NCBI GenBank assembly: GCA_012515615.1
Contig: JAAYYB010000192.1
Span: forward strand, 1 to 55,127
Origin: Fibrobacter sp.
Lineage (GTDB): Bacteria; Fibrobacterota; Chitinivibrionia; Chitinivibrionales; Chitinispirillaceae
DNA: 55,127 nt
Reading direction: 5' to 3'
Both the position numbers and the translations under genes were made by a program. The notes below the pieces were generated by a model. It was not told the origin of the DNA and ran no database searches. It saw only the letters and a list, made by a program, of their open reading frames with translations. This document shows positions 38,230-47,326 of this stretch, one piece after another. Every line of letters starts with the position of its first letter. The stretch's first letter is position 1.

Positions 38230-38896
38230 TGTTCCTCCATTAAAAAAATGAAACATATATTTAGATCGGGTAATTTCCTTGTTTTGTGGCCTCACAAATG
38301 ACCCGTGTAAATTAACATATGCTCTCATACTGATTAATATATGAAAAAAATGCTCTTCGGTGGTCAAATTCTTCATTGTCTGGGGAGGTGTATTCGTAAC
38401 GTAAAACACTGTTTGTTTTAGTGTGACCATTGAAAGATGAAACCGGGAAAAAGTCAGATTCATGAGATACCGTACCTGAACAGATAATATGGCTTCTAAT
38501 AATATAGAAAGAGAGATTGCTGAAGGAGAATTTTATGCGGTGTGTGCAGTAATGATCTTTCATTGAAAAAATTGATATTTGTAAGTCGGAAGGTTAGGAA
38601 AATCGGGCAGGGAATCGATATACAAATATATCAATGGATGAAATTGGATTAAGCATTTTGCGTTGTCACTCATATCCAGTTTTCATATCTTTAAAATAGC
38701 TGAAACTGAATGGAAAATTTCAAAACAGGTCTTCAGCGGTCAAACATGTTTTAAAATGAAATTCAAAGTAGGCAGTTTTAATTTTTAAAACATTTTATAA
38801 ACGAGCGATTTGCTATTGCGATTTGCATGGTTCTAAGATATGATTGTATAGAACTTTCAGTTGACTAAATGCTTTTATACGCTTTAAGGAGAATGA
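38230..38896. promoter_or_regulatory. A+T-rich divergent promoter region of the GH116 pair
   Basis: This 667-bp region separates the two head-to-head hydrolase genes and must carry promoters for both. I see the short palindrome GATATA-CAAA-TATATC near 38617-38632 and very A+T-rich sequence near 38770-38860. There is no CDS with support: the minus-strand frame that extends the interrupted gene upstream to 38463 lacks a ribosome site and would bury the signal peptide. Shared control of both copies is likely. Confidence 0.5.
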
Positions 38897-41521
38897 ATGA
38901 GATCCGTTTTAAAACTTTTACTGGCAGCAATTACAGTGATAAACCTGGCTGCACAAGATCTGTTTGCAGCAGCACAGACAACAGGTACTCCGCTTGGCGG
39001 TTTAGGTGCTTCATATATTCTCTATAATGGAGCGAAATCAATTTTTGTAAAAGGATACCGGCTGACTCGTCAACACTGGTATCAGGAGGCAAAGTTTGAT
39101 GCTTCATTTAACCTGTATACAAAAGTAGGATCCACTGTTAAAACCTTTTCTGGTATGAGATCTGATGATGAAGATGCACTGATCCCGATTTACAGAGTTA
39201 ATTACGGGAAAATTTACAATAATATCGATGTGAAACTTCTGGCATTTGGACCTTATGTAAGCGGGGATGAGAAGAGTTCAGTAATGCCTCTTGCATTTTT
39301 TGAGTTTTCCCTTGAAAACAAAAATTCTGTCAGCGCAGAGGCAGCTATCGCTTTTCAGATCAGCGATCTGGCGGGAACAAACCCTCAGAGACGTGATTCA
39401 ATAAGTGGTGTTTACTGGTCAGGGACATCAATTAATGCTGATAACAGTGCGCTTGGGGCTGCAAGTGATATGTCAAGTGCAAAGATTACCACAGGCAGTT
39501 CCTTAACTGAATTTAATGCATCCGGTACCCTTTCCAATAAAAATGGAGGAGTTGTAGCAGTCAAGTTGAATCTGAAACCTTCACAGACCGGGAAGATCCG
39601 TTTTGTTCTGGGCTGGTATCAAACATTTACAGACAGAAACTGGGATGGAAAGCTGGTTGACGAGGGCTTCTACTATATGAACTATATAAAAAGTTCTATA
39701 GATGCGGTGAAATATGGTTTGTCTGAATTTGTCAGAATTCGTGATGGCGCATCCGGCTTTGCAAACAGAATCAGGGCAGTCAATCTGCCGGATTGGTATA
39801 CTGACCGTCTCTTAAATAATCTTTATCCTCTTACCCATAACAGCCAGTATGCAAAAGATGGCAGGTTTGCCTGGCGCGAAGGAAAATATTTCATTATTGG
39901 AACTATCGACCAGCAGGGACATTCACAGATTGCTTCATCTTACAACTGGCCTGAAGGGCAATGGCGTCAGATGTTGTTCTGGGCAAGGACTCAGCGACGA
40001 GGTGATTTTTTAGGTCAGATTCATCACGATTTCAATGGGCCCAAGAGTGGATCAGAGAAAATTAATGCTTTGTGTGATTGGGATGATCATGATCATAGAG
40101 ACTACTGGTGGAGTAAGACAACTAACTGGTCGGATCTCAATTCTTTATTTATCATCAATATCTACGAGCTTTTTCTTGCCACTGGTAACATGGACACACT
40201 TAATACACTGTGGCCCTATATGATGAATACCGCAGAGCGCATTCTTTTCCAGGCAAAACGCTGCATTGACAATCAGTATATGGCGCCGCCTTCTCCTTTT
40301 GATTCCACCGAATTTGTACTCCCATATCAGTGCCTGGGTTCTTATGACCGTGAAGGTGCAACAAACGAGTATAACGGATCATTGGCGCTGGTTGCCTATT
40401 CAGCTCTCGCAGAGATGTGTCGTGCCCGGGGAGATGAAGAGGGCGGGGAGAAATGGGATGAGATTTTTGAAAGAGGTAAAAAACAGTTTTCAGCAATCTA
40501 TTCATCTAAGCCCCATTATGCTACAAACTCCGAAGGAGAGCTTGGGGTTTACAATTTTTCCCGTCATTTAGGGCTTCCGGTCATCATGAGTGATGAAGAA
40601 GCAAACCGGGCCTTTGATAATTACTGGGACAAATCAGTGGGTGGAAGAGATCTGCTTCCCTGGCATTTCTATACTATCAATCATTTTGGCGATTTCGGCA
40701 TTGCAATCGGAAAAGTTGACGAGGGATTAGCTGTTCACTATAACGATTATGAGCAGCACTGCGTCAAACGCCCAAATTACTATTTCTGGCAGGACCTTGA
40801 CGCATCCCCGGGCATGCACACATATATGACCGCTCCGGTCGTCTGGCATTCACTGATGCTTATAACCGGATTCTGCATGGATAAATTCAACCAGAGATTA
40901 TGGATCAGGCCCCTGCTTCCTTCGCAAAATAATGGAAGGCTTACAAATGCACCTCTGGTGTCACCCGGAAACTGGGGTACTCTCGATTATCTGGAAACAG
41001 AAAATGGTAAAACTCAGGAAATGAGTATACAATTTGATAACACCATGCCTGTTAAGGAAATTATACTTAAAAATCCCTCAGAAAAGAAGCATGGTTTAGA
41101 TGTCGTTCTTGGTGGCAGGTCCGTACCTTACAAAGCTACCTATCTGGGAAAGGGTCTTGATGCTGTAATCAAGATCAAGTTCGACGATCCCATTGAAATA
41201 GACCCGGTTAACGTTTTACAGATAGGGGTAGATAGAGAAATTGCCGTGCGCCGGTTCACTAACGGCAGAACTGTCAACAGCCTGTCGGTGCGCAACATTG
41301 ACAAAAAACAGATTGTTGAATATTCCATCCAGAAGAGAGGTAAAGTCGATCTGGCGGTTTATTCGGCAAATGGCGTTCAGGTAAGGAAAATCAATGTGGG
41401 AATAAAAACCGCAGGGAATTTCTCACAGACGATAAACAATCTCAGTAATGGATTCTATTATATACAATTGATACATGATGGCAAGTGTATCTCAACAGCA
41501 TCAATGGTTATTACTAAATAG
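38897..41521 (+). CDS. Secreted GH116-like glycoside hydrolase, intact
   Basis: This 874-residue protein has a signal peptide (MRSVLKLLLAAITVINLAA). Its mature start TTGTPLGGLGASY matches the G-x-PLGG-x-G motif of GH116/DUF608 enzymes. The catalytic barrel (about residues 290-690) has DYWWSKTTNWSDLNSLFI, GSYDREG, NEYNGSLALVAYSALAEM and YMTAPVVWHSLMLITGF. From about 795 a tail (VEYSIQKRGKVDLAVYSANG ... SNGFYYIQLIHDG) resembles a T9SS type A sorting domain. GH116 members act on beta-glucosides, xylosides and glucosylceramide; exact substrate unknown. AAGGAG stands 4 bp before ATG 38897. It pairs divergently with the interrupted paralogue and is followed 67 bp later by an outer-membrane barrel gene. 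Confidence 0.82.
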   Translation: MRSVLKLLLAAITVINLAAQDLFAAAQTTGTPLGGLGASYILYNGAKSIFVKGYRLTRQHWYQEAKFDASFNLYTKVGSTVKTFSGMRSDDEDALIPIYRVNYGKIYNNIDVKLLAFGPYVSGDEKSSVMPLAFFEFSLENKNSVSAEAAIAFQISDLAGTNPQRRDSISGVYWSGTSINADNSALGAASDMSSAKITTGSSLTEFNASGTLSNKNGGVVAVKLNLKPSQTGKIRFVLGWYQTFTDRNWDGKLVDEGFYYMNYIKSSIDAVKYGLSEFVRIRDGASGFANRIRAVNLPDWYTDRLLNNLYPLTHNSQYAKDGRFAWREGKYFIIGTIDQQGHSQIASSYNWPEGQWRQMLFWARTQRRGDFLGQIHHDFNGPKSGSEKINALCDWDDHDHRDYWWSKTTNWSDLNSLFIINIYELFLATGNMDTLNTLWPYMMNTAERILFQAKRCIDNQYMAPPSPFDSTEFVLPYQCLGSYDREGATNEYNGSLALVAYSALAEMCRARGDEEGGEKWDEIFERGKKQFSAIYSSKPHYATNSEGELGVYNFSRHLGLPVIMSDEEANRAFDNYWDKSVGGRDLLPWHFYTINHFGDFGIAIGKVDEGLAVHYNDYEQHCVKRPNYYFWQDLDASPGMHTYMTAPVVWHSLMLITGFCMDKFNQRLWIRPLLPSQNNGRLTNAPLVSPGNWGTLDYLETENGKTQEMSIQFDNTMPVKEIILKNPSEKKHGLDVVLGGRSVPYKATYLGKGLDAVIKIKFDDPIEIDPVNVLQIGVDREIAVRRFTNGRTVNSLSVRNIDKKQIVEYSIQKRGKVDLAVYSANGVQVRKINVGIKTAGNFSQTINNLSNGFYYIQLIHDGKCISTASMVITK

Positions 41522-41588
41522 AGAGTCAGCATAATCCGGTATTTAAAATGATAATAACATCTGTCAACTTCAGCATAAGGATTTTTGA

Positions 41589-42866
41589 ATGAATAAGATC
41601 TCACTAATTATCCTGGCATCCGTTTTCCTTTCCTGGGCAGGTCAATCGGCAGATCAATCGGATGAGAATAAAATAAAACTAATCGGTTCTGCGTGGTATC
41701 AGGGCGGACATGTGATGAATGGTACCTATGCATACGAGAACGATATCCAGAAATACTGGTTGCAGAAGGTGTTTACCAATATTGGAATTTTCAAAAAGGC
41801 CAATGACTGGTTGAGCTTTACAGCATCAGTAGAGATGGTCTTTCACAGTTCATTTAAAATGGGCTCTACTTTCCCGGAATCTGAGCTCTTTATACCAAAG
41901 GCCTATATAGATCAAGCCAGAGGGGACATACAGTTTGTAAATACCCAGAAACTTAATCTTCGACTCACTACCGGTTATTTCCATTTCAAGTATAACGAGG
42001 ATGTAACCAATCTGGGTAACACTCTTTTTAAAAGCTATTGCTATCCTACAACGATCATGCCGTCGGTATTTGATTTTCCTCTAAGCCGCTTAACCGGTCT
42101 GGATCTGTATTTCGCAGCTCTTGACAGAAAAATTTTCGCCGATGTTCTGTTTACCACTCACCTTGATATGTATCCAATAGGTGACTTTTCACTTACCACC
42201 ATTGCAGGAACTGAACCTTTCAGAGGAATTACCCTTAAAGCCGGTGTTCAGTTTGATCGTCTGATGCCTGTTAACAAGGGTATCACAAAACCGGCGGAGG
42301 CTTCTAAAGAAAATCTTAAAACCGGCGAGGTTACAAATTTCACATATGCCGGTACCAAACTCATGGCATGTCTTAATCTCGATGTAAAAAGGATAATTTT
42401 TGGAGATGATTATCCGGCTCTATTTGGAGAAGAGGATCTTAAACTCTATGCAGAGGGCAACCTTCTGGGGGTTAAAAATTATTACTATTTCTATGATACT
42501 CTGAAACACCGTGTTACAGGTGCTTTCGGTATCAAACTTCCCACATTTAAACTGTTGGACATCCTGGCAGTGGAATTTGAGTATTTCGGTTCAAGGTATC
42601 CAAACAGTTTCGACAGATTGCTTAATGCCAATAATCCATTTCCAGATATTCAGGAAGCTTCTTACCTTCCTGAGGATTGGATGGATGATGACTGGAAATG
42701 GTCTGTATATGCCAAAAAAGATATTTCCGATATCTCACTTATCGTTCAGTTTGCAAGTGATCATTTGCAATTATGGTCAACAAGACCTGTTGATCAGGTC
42801 TTTCGTGACAACCTGATTAAGCCTAGTGACTGGTATTATCAGTTTAAGATTCAATACCGGTTTTAA
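41589..42866 (+). CDS. Outer-membrane beta-barrel protein next to GH116
   Basis: This 425-residue protein has a signal peptide (LIILASVFLSWAGQSA). It has about 16-18 alternating strands (for example LIGSAWYQGG, WLSFTASVEMVF, LNLRLTTGYFHF, FEYFGSRYP) and a C-terminal aromatic (KIQYRF), both typical of porin-like barrels. The family was not recognised. Its position 67 bp after the intact hydrolase suggests cotranscription and a role in glycan-product passage or surface anchoring, but this is inference. Confidence 0.7.
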   Translation: MNKISLIILASVFLSWAGQSADQSDENKIKLIGSAWYQGGHVMNGTYAYENDIQKYWLQKVFTNIGIFKKANDWLSFTASVEMVFHSSFKMGSTFPESELFIPKAYIDQARGDIQFVNTQKLNLRLTTGYFHFKYNEDVTNLGNTLFKSYCYPTTIMPSVFDFPLSRLTGLDLYFAALDRKIFADVLFTTHLDMYPIGDFSLTTIAGTEPFRGITLKAGVQFDRLMPVNKGITKPAEASKENLKTGEVTNFTYAGTKLMACLNLDVKRIIFGDDYPALFGEEDLKLYAEGNLLGVKNYYYFYDTLKHRVTGAFGIKLPTFKLLDILAVEFEYFGSRYPNSFDRLLNANNPFPDIQEASYLPEDWMDDDWKWSVYAKKDISDISLIVQFASDHLQLWSTRPVDQVFRDNLIKPSDWYYQFKIQYRF

Positions 42867-43045
42867 TGAAGGGATAAGCAGGTGAATCTGTAACAACCCT
42901 GCTTCGTCTCTCAATAAACCGGCAGCTCTGCAACCAGAACGGTTTATACAGACAGAAATTATTCCTGTCGTAGTATCCAGAATATTACTTTTAAGGCATA
43001 GCTCTCAGCTATGCCTTAAGTATTTAAAGCCGGTTAATTTTTTCA
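42867..43045. other. Gap with hairpin
   Basis: This 179-bp gap between the barrel gene and the GT9 gene contains only the hairpin at 42991-43019 and the GT9 leader. No ORF is supported. Confidence 0.5.
42991..43019. terminator. 13-bp perfect stem, 3-nt loop
   Basis: TTAAGGCATAGCT-CTC-AGCTATGCCTTAA is a perfect hairpin. It lies 125 bp after the barrel stop and 26 bp before the GT9 start. The A/T-rich ends give weak bidirectional terminator character, but no long T tract is present. It could also limit GT9 translation. Confidence 0.6.
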
Positions 43046-44116
43046 ATGCAAAAACTGATTTTACGAATTGCTAAATATTACTGGACCTTTGTCAGTTCCC
43101 GTTTTTTTCTGCGTAACCGACCGGATGATTCACCTAAAAGAATTTTAATCACCAAATTTGACAAATTAGGAGATTTTTTCCTCCTTATCCCTTTTCTGCA
43201 GCAATTGGTGAAGCAGAATTTCGAAATAGTATTAATCAGTCCGGTAATACATAAAGAAATTATCGATCACCTGGCAATTCCAGTCACATTTATCCCGTTT
43301 AACAACAGAAGTTTTAAAGATTTTGCAGGTCTTCTGAAATTTGTCCGAAATACTTCTTTCAGCCACTCATTGAATCTGAGCATGAATATATGGGGCGGAT
43401 TTCTGGTAAATCAATCAAAATCCAGGCAAAAAATCGGACTTCTGCAGGAACTGGAGCACTATGTCTATAAAGGAGCAAATCTATTCTACGATAAATCCCT
43501 TAGTTATCCTACAGATACTCACAACTTTGAAGTTCTCAGAAGAGTATTTGAGGAAGTTTCTGAATCAGTCGAATTTAGTCCCTGCATAGAAGAGAAGAGT
43601 TTAGATGACGGATGGATAGTCATTCATCCGTTTGCATCATGGCAACCACGCCAGTGGCCCCGGTATTTTGAACTCATTGACAGGCTGGTAAGCAGGGAAT
43701 ACAAAATAAGGGTAATAGGAACCCGGAAGGAATATCAAAGCATTGTTATTCCTGAAAAAATCAGGTGCTGTCCATCGGTTTCCTTTGAGATACTCTCATC
43801 TGTAGGGGAGCTTCTAAACCAGATAGAACAATGCCGTGCATTTATCGGCAACGACTCAGGCCCTGCCCATTATGCTGCACTTATCGGAAAGCCAACGACA
43901 GTTATCTGGGGGCCCGGTTTTTTTGAAAGAATTCATCCGAAGGGGAAAAATGTAAACTTCTGCATTTCACCTGTGAACTGTAGACCATGCCGCCAGAAAG
44001 GGAAAAGCTGCATGGCGGGCAATAATTTATGCTTACAGAATATTTCGGTGGATATGGTCGTGGAGACGTTTGAAAACAGCATGAAGGTTGCTTCTCAGCC
44101 AGAACTGATTAATTAA
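43046..44116 (+). CDS. Glycosyltransferase family 9 (heptosyltransferase-like)
   Basis: This 356-residue GT-B enzyme of the heptosyltransferase/WaaF family acts in the cytoplasm on LPS-core or surface-glycan acceptors. The N-terminal Rossmann start ILITKFDKLGDFFLLIPFL (residues about 32-51) matches GT9. The C-terminal donor-site motif FIGNDSGPAHYAALIGKPTTVIWGPG is near 265-291. The end carries a Cys cluster (NCRPCRQKGKSC) similar to many GT9 members. It starts after a hairpin and is convergent with the next glycosyltransferase gene. Confidence 0.88.
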   Translation: MQKLILRIAKYYWTFVSSRFFLRNRPDDSPKRILITKFDKLGDFFLLIPFLQQLVKQNFEIVLISPVIHKEIIDHLAIPVTFIPFNNRSFKDFAGLLKFVRNTSFSHSLNLSMNIWGGFLVNQSKSRQKIGLLQELEHYVYKGANLFYDKSLSYPTDTHNFEVLRRVFEEVSESVEFSPCIEEKSLDDGWIVIHPFASWQPRQWPRYFELIDRLVSREYKIRVIGTRKEYQSIVIPEKIRCCPSVSFEILSSVGELLNQIEQCRAFIGNDSGPAHYAALIGKPTTVIWGPGFFERIHPKGKNVNFCISPVNCRPCRQKGKSCMAGNNLCLQNISVDMVVETFENSMKVASQPELIN

Positions 44117-44174
44117 TCTTCGGGAAGACCGCCTGAATTTGATATGATGGTGGAATATCTAACAGCGGGCTGAT

Positions 44175-45191
44175 TTAAAGGCTGTGAATAAACGGCAGCG
44201 CCATTCTCTGTATGACCCCGGTTAAAGTCAATTTCCCTCTTTTCTTCAAATCAATTCCTTTCCAGGAGTCTACCATTCTTTCGTAAAGAGGTTGAGGAAG
44301 ATTCACGCCGGTGAACTGGAACACATTTTTAAAATGTAAATAACCTGCATCCGCAATAACCTGAGCCTCATCTAAGTTCTGCTGATAGTATGAGATTTTT
44401 TCAACCAGGTCAGAGAGATCTTTACGCACATTAATAAAGTGAATACCGGCCTTCAGACCACAATCTAAAAAATCCAAACTGCTCAAATCCTGTACAATTG
44501 CAAGACAGCGGGTAGCCAGGCATTCAAAAAGTCTGAATGAAAGAGGATTATAGCCATGAAGAACAAGCCCGAATCTGGTTTGATTGAGAATTTGCATATA
44601 TCTGCTCAGCGGTAATTCAGATACCTCCAGATCCTCAGGCGGCACTTCAGATTTCGTTCTGAACAGTCCGCCTTTAAAGGGCAGGCCTGCCTCTTTAATC
44701 ATCCTGATTGCCATGACGCGGTTGAAACAGGATTCTGATGTTGGAGCCCCGTAAAAACTGACTGTAAGATTCCTCTGTCTAAGAAGTTTTCCGGGCATTA
44801 ATCCGGAAGGCTTCAGAAAAGGGTTTACAAAGCCGATTCTGTCAATAATCAGGGGATCGATTTTTTCTTTATCAGAAGGCCAGCAGCTTCTCAGATAAAG
44901 AGATGCCTTCTTTTGCAATGACAGTGGTATCCTGTTTAAAGGAAAACTCATCGGGTCATCATTTCCAAAAAAAACAATCTTTCCTTTAAACTCCTCCATT
45001 TTCCTTTGAAGTTGAGGTGATAACGGTTCAGAAAAATCATGCGTGATTCCGTGAAACCAGAAATCTGCGGAAGGGATTTTATCCAGGGATTTTAAAACCA
45101 CGACTTTATGGTAGTTTTTGATCAGTCCGCCACGAAGCGATCTGGCCCGGTGGTGAGTACGCGCTTTTTCTTCGGTAAATATAAATTTCAT
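44175..45191 (-). CDS. Exostosin/CgeB-like glycosyltransferase
   Basis: This 338-residue protein has the C-terminal donor-half pattern seen in exostosin and CgeB-type transferases. That pattern is FGLVLHGYNPLSFRLFECLATRCLAIVQD near 210-240, followed by a helical stretch NVRKDLSDLVEKISYYQQN. The N-terminal half has FFGNDDPMSFPL and SFYGAPTS motifs. The sugar and acceptor are unknown. It lies 66 bp after the methyltransferase gene on the same strand, so a shared operon is likely. A palindrome CAGGTT-GTT-AACCTG sits just before its start codon. Confidence 0.6.
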   Translation of the reverse strand: MKFIFTEEKARTHHRARSLRGGLIKNYHKVVVLKSLDKIPSADFWFHGITHDFSEPLSPQLQRKMEEFKGKIVFFGNDDPMSFPLNRIPLSLQKKASLYLRSCWPSDKEKIDPLIIDRIGFVNPFLKPSGLMPGKLLRQRNLTVSFYGAPTSESCFNRVMAIRMIKEAGLPFKGGLFRTKSEVPPEDLEVSELPLSRYMQILNQTRFGLVLHGYNPLSFRLFECLATRCLAIVQDLSSLDFLDCGLKAGIHFINVRKDLSDLVEKISYYQQNLDEAQVIADAGYLHFKNVFQFTGVNLPQPLYERMVDSWKGIDLKKRGKLTLTGVIQRMALPFIHSL

Positions 45192-45192
45192 T

Positions 45193-45207
45193 CAGGTTGT
45201 TAACCTG
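45193..45207. promoter_or_regulatory. Palindrome directly upstream of the transferase start
   Basis: CAGGTT-GTT-AACCTG, a perfect 6-bp stem with a 3-nt spacer, ends 1 bp before the ATG of the minus-strand glycosyltransferase. It also overlaps the expected ribosome site. It could be an operator or a translation-limiting hairpin. Confidence 0.4.
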
Positions 45208-45257
45208 TCGGGAGGGATTGATTTCATAAAAACGTATCTGTTGTTCATATCGTGCAT

Positions 45258-45827
45258 TTATTTTGCTGCAATGACTCTCATGTCTCTGAATTTTTTATGT
45301 GTCTTTGGCTTGTGTGTTACAGTTACTCTGGAAAATCCGATACTTAATAACTCTCTTTTTAATTCCCGGGCATCCCAGACATAGCGATGTGTTTCGTACT
45401 CCAGTCTGTCAGTCTGATTGCCGTAAAACTGGCTTCTGGCATTTTTTCTGTATTTTTTCTGGAAATGGAAAAGCATCAGCACACATCGAAGCAGATCAGG
45501 GGTTTCGATTATCAGTGATGCGCCTTTTTTTAAAATTGTGTACCAGTTTTTTAGAGCATCCTGAGCTTCCCATTTTACAAAATGTTCCAATACATGGGAT
45601 AAAAAGATTTCATCAACAGACTCTGGCTCAAGATCAAGATTTCTGATATCACAGTAAACATCTGCAACACAGAAACTGCGTGAACCATCCTTTATCTCCG
45701 GATTTGAAGGATAAAGGTCGATATTAATAAAATCAGGATACTTTACTCCGCCACAGCCCAGGTGTAGTTTAACTTCTTTGATCGCGTTTTGATTGATAAA
45801 TTCTTTAACAGTGGGATTGTTAACCAT
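45258..45827 (-). CDS. Class I SAM-dependent methyltransferase
   Basis: This protein of about 189 residues has the methyltransferase glycine motif LHLGCGGVKY near 22-31, an acidic residue after strand 2 (INIDLYP), and FLSHVLEHF near 77-85, a Methyltransf_11-type post-motif. Near the C-terminus ETHRYVWDARELKRELLSIGF resembles glycan methyltransferases. ATG 45827 has GAGGAGA a few bases upstream, better than the farther in-frame ATG at 45875. With the two transferases it probably modifies surface polysaccharide. Confidence 0.78.
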   Translation of the reverse strand: MVNNPTVKEFINQNAIKEVKLHLGCGGVKYPDFINIDLYPSNPEIKDGSRSFCVADVYCDIRNLDLEPESVDEIFLSHVLEHFVKWEAQDALKNWYTILKKGASLIIETPDLLRCVLMLFHFQKKYRKNARSQFYGNQTDRLEYETHRYVWDARELKRELLSIGFSRVTVTHKPKTHKKFRDMRVIAAK

Positions 45828-46239
45828 TTTCTCCTCATTAGAAATAAAACAATATAATTTGCAGAGCAAGATCACAGTAAAAAAGACTTATGCATTTGTA
45901 ATCCTGCAAAAAATTGCTGGATGGCAAGGCTAGCTCTTGTATGATTAATACCCAATGTCTGCCTTTGGGCTTATTAGAGGCAGTCAGTCCTGGCTGCGAT
46001 ATATTTTGATATCAACAATGAAACAAAATGAATTACTTTCATTACCCGTTGTTCCCCATTATTTTTTATCTTATACATACAGATACTACTAATGTATAAT
46101 TTTGAAATATTGAGCATATAATCACACTGACGGCTCAATCTTTAAGTAAATTAATTTGGAGATCGATTGTAGTGGTTTATGTTTATCGATTAATCAGTCA
46201 AGACATACAATGGATTCCTTTTTTTTAACAGGAGGAAAG
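45828..46239. promoter_or_regulatory. Divergent region with palindromes upstream of xyl operon
   Basis: This 412-bp gap separates the methyltransferase and xylF genes. It contains TTGATATCAA (46006-46015), a perfect 10-bp palindrome, and TTATACAT/ATGTATAA (46071-46078 and 46092-46099), a perfect inverted repeat with centres 21 bp apart. The latter suits a dimeric regulator such as a XylR/LacI-type protein. No regulator gene is found nearby. Confidence 0.45.
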
Positions 46240-47244
46240 ATGAAACGTTTAGTGTTAATAATGCTTTGTGGTATCATTTCTCTCGCTGGGTGCGGGAAGA
46301 AAAGTGTTAACAGTGATAAACTTGTCATAGGTTTATCAATTGGAGACCTTAAAGAAGAACGTTGGCAGCGTGATCGTAAGATGTTTGAAGATGAGGCTAA
46401 GAGGCTGGGTGCAGAGGTGATTGTTCAGGATGCTTCCGGAGATCCCAATACTCAGATTCAGCAATGCGAGAATATGCTGGTGCGTGGGGCGAAAGTTCTG
46501 GTTGTTGTGCCCAAAAACGCTGATGCTGCGGCACCTATTGTTGAAAAGGCTCACAAAAAAGGGGTCAAGGTCATCTGCTATGACCGGCTCATTTCCAATG
46601 CCGAGCCTGACCTTTATTTGTCGTTTGATAATGTCAGAGTAGGTGAAATACAGGCCAGGGAAATTTTAAAGGTTATTCCAGAAGGAAACTATCTCAAGCT
46701 CAACGGGGATCCCGGTGACAAGAACGCCGCCATGGTCGATCAGGGTCACATGAATGTTCTCAAGGAAGCTATTGATGCCGGAAAGATTAAGCTTGTGGTT
46801 AATCAGGCCTGTGATAAGTGGCAGGGAAGCGAAGCAAAGAGGATCACCGAAGATGCTCTTACCAAGTATACAATCAACGCTATTGTGGCATCAAATGACG
46901 GAACTGCAGCGGGTGCGATCGCAGCGCTTGAAGCCAAGAAAATGGCCGGAAAGGTTCCGATTTCAGGTCAGGACGCAGATCTTCTTAATTGTCAGTATAT
47001 AGTCAACGGGACTCAGACTGTGACAGTCTACAAACCGATCAAAAAGCTGGCTGAGTTCGCTGCAAATGCGGCATTGGCAATGGCCAGGGGTGAAGAGGTT
47101 CAGGGAATAAATTCAAAAGTCAATAACGGCAAGACTGATGTTTCCACTGTGTTTCTCGAGCCGATTCCTGTTACAAAGGAAAATATGGATCAGACCGTTA
47201 TTGCTGATGGTTATCACTCAAGAGATCTCGTATACAAACAGTAA
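46240..47244 (+). CDS. xylF: Xylose-binding lipoprotein (XylF-like)
   Basis: This 334-residue periplasmic sugar-binding protein has a type II signal peptide ending LAGC (Cys18), so it is membrane-anchored as in many FCB and Gram-positive systems. Peripla_BP_4 motifs follow: VIGLSIGDLKEERWQRD, VVVPKNADAAAPIVEKA, SFDNVRVGEIQA and SGQDADLLNCQYI. These match XylF over its length. A strong GGAGGAAAG site supports ATG 46240. It begins the operon with xylG and xylH. Confidence 0.9.
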   Translation: MKRLVLIMLCGIISLAGCGKKSVNSDKLVIGLSIGDLKEERWQRDRKMFEDEAKRLGAEVIVQDASGDPNTQIQQCENMLVRGAKVLVVVPKNADAAAPIVEKAHKKGVKVICYDRLISNAEPDLYLSFDNVRVGEIQAREILKVIPEGNYLKLNGDPGDKNAAMVDQGHMNVLKEAIDAGKIKLVVNQACDKWQGSEAKRITEDALTKYTINAIVASNDGTAAGAIAALEAKKMAGKVPISGQDADLLNCQYIVNGTQTVTVYKPIKKLAEFAANAALAMARGEEVQGINSKVNNGKTDVSTVFLEPIPVTKENMDQTVIADGYHSRDLVYKQ

Positions 47245-47254
47245 ATCTTTGATC

Positions 47255-47296
47255 TGAAGTATCTGGTCCGGTTATCCTGAATACTTCAGGATAACC
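47255..47296 (+). promoter_or_regulatory. Alternative hairpins between xylF and xylG
   Basis: GGTTATCCTGA (47270-47280) pairs with TCAGGATAACC (47286-47296) over 11 bp with a 5-nt loop. An alternative stem, TGAAGTAT (47255-47262) with ATACTTCA (47281-47288), uses part of the same bases, so the two exclude each other. Hairpins at this point in sugar ABC operons typically raise binding protein over membrane components by mRNA stabilisation or partial termination. Competing folds leave room for regulated switching. Confidence 0.7.
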
Positions 47297-47326
47297 AGTT
47301 TCTAATAAAGGAAATAAAAAACTTCA

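Noticed and set aside
38230-38463. N-terminal extension of the interrupted GH116-like gene to 38463
   Set aside because: It would place 78 residues before a clear signal peptide; GGAGGAAC just before ATG 38229 marks the real start.
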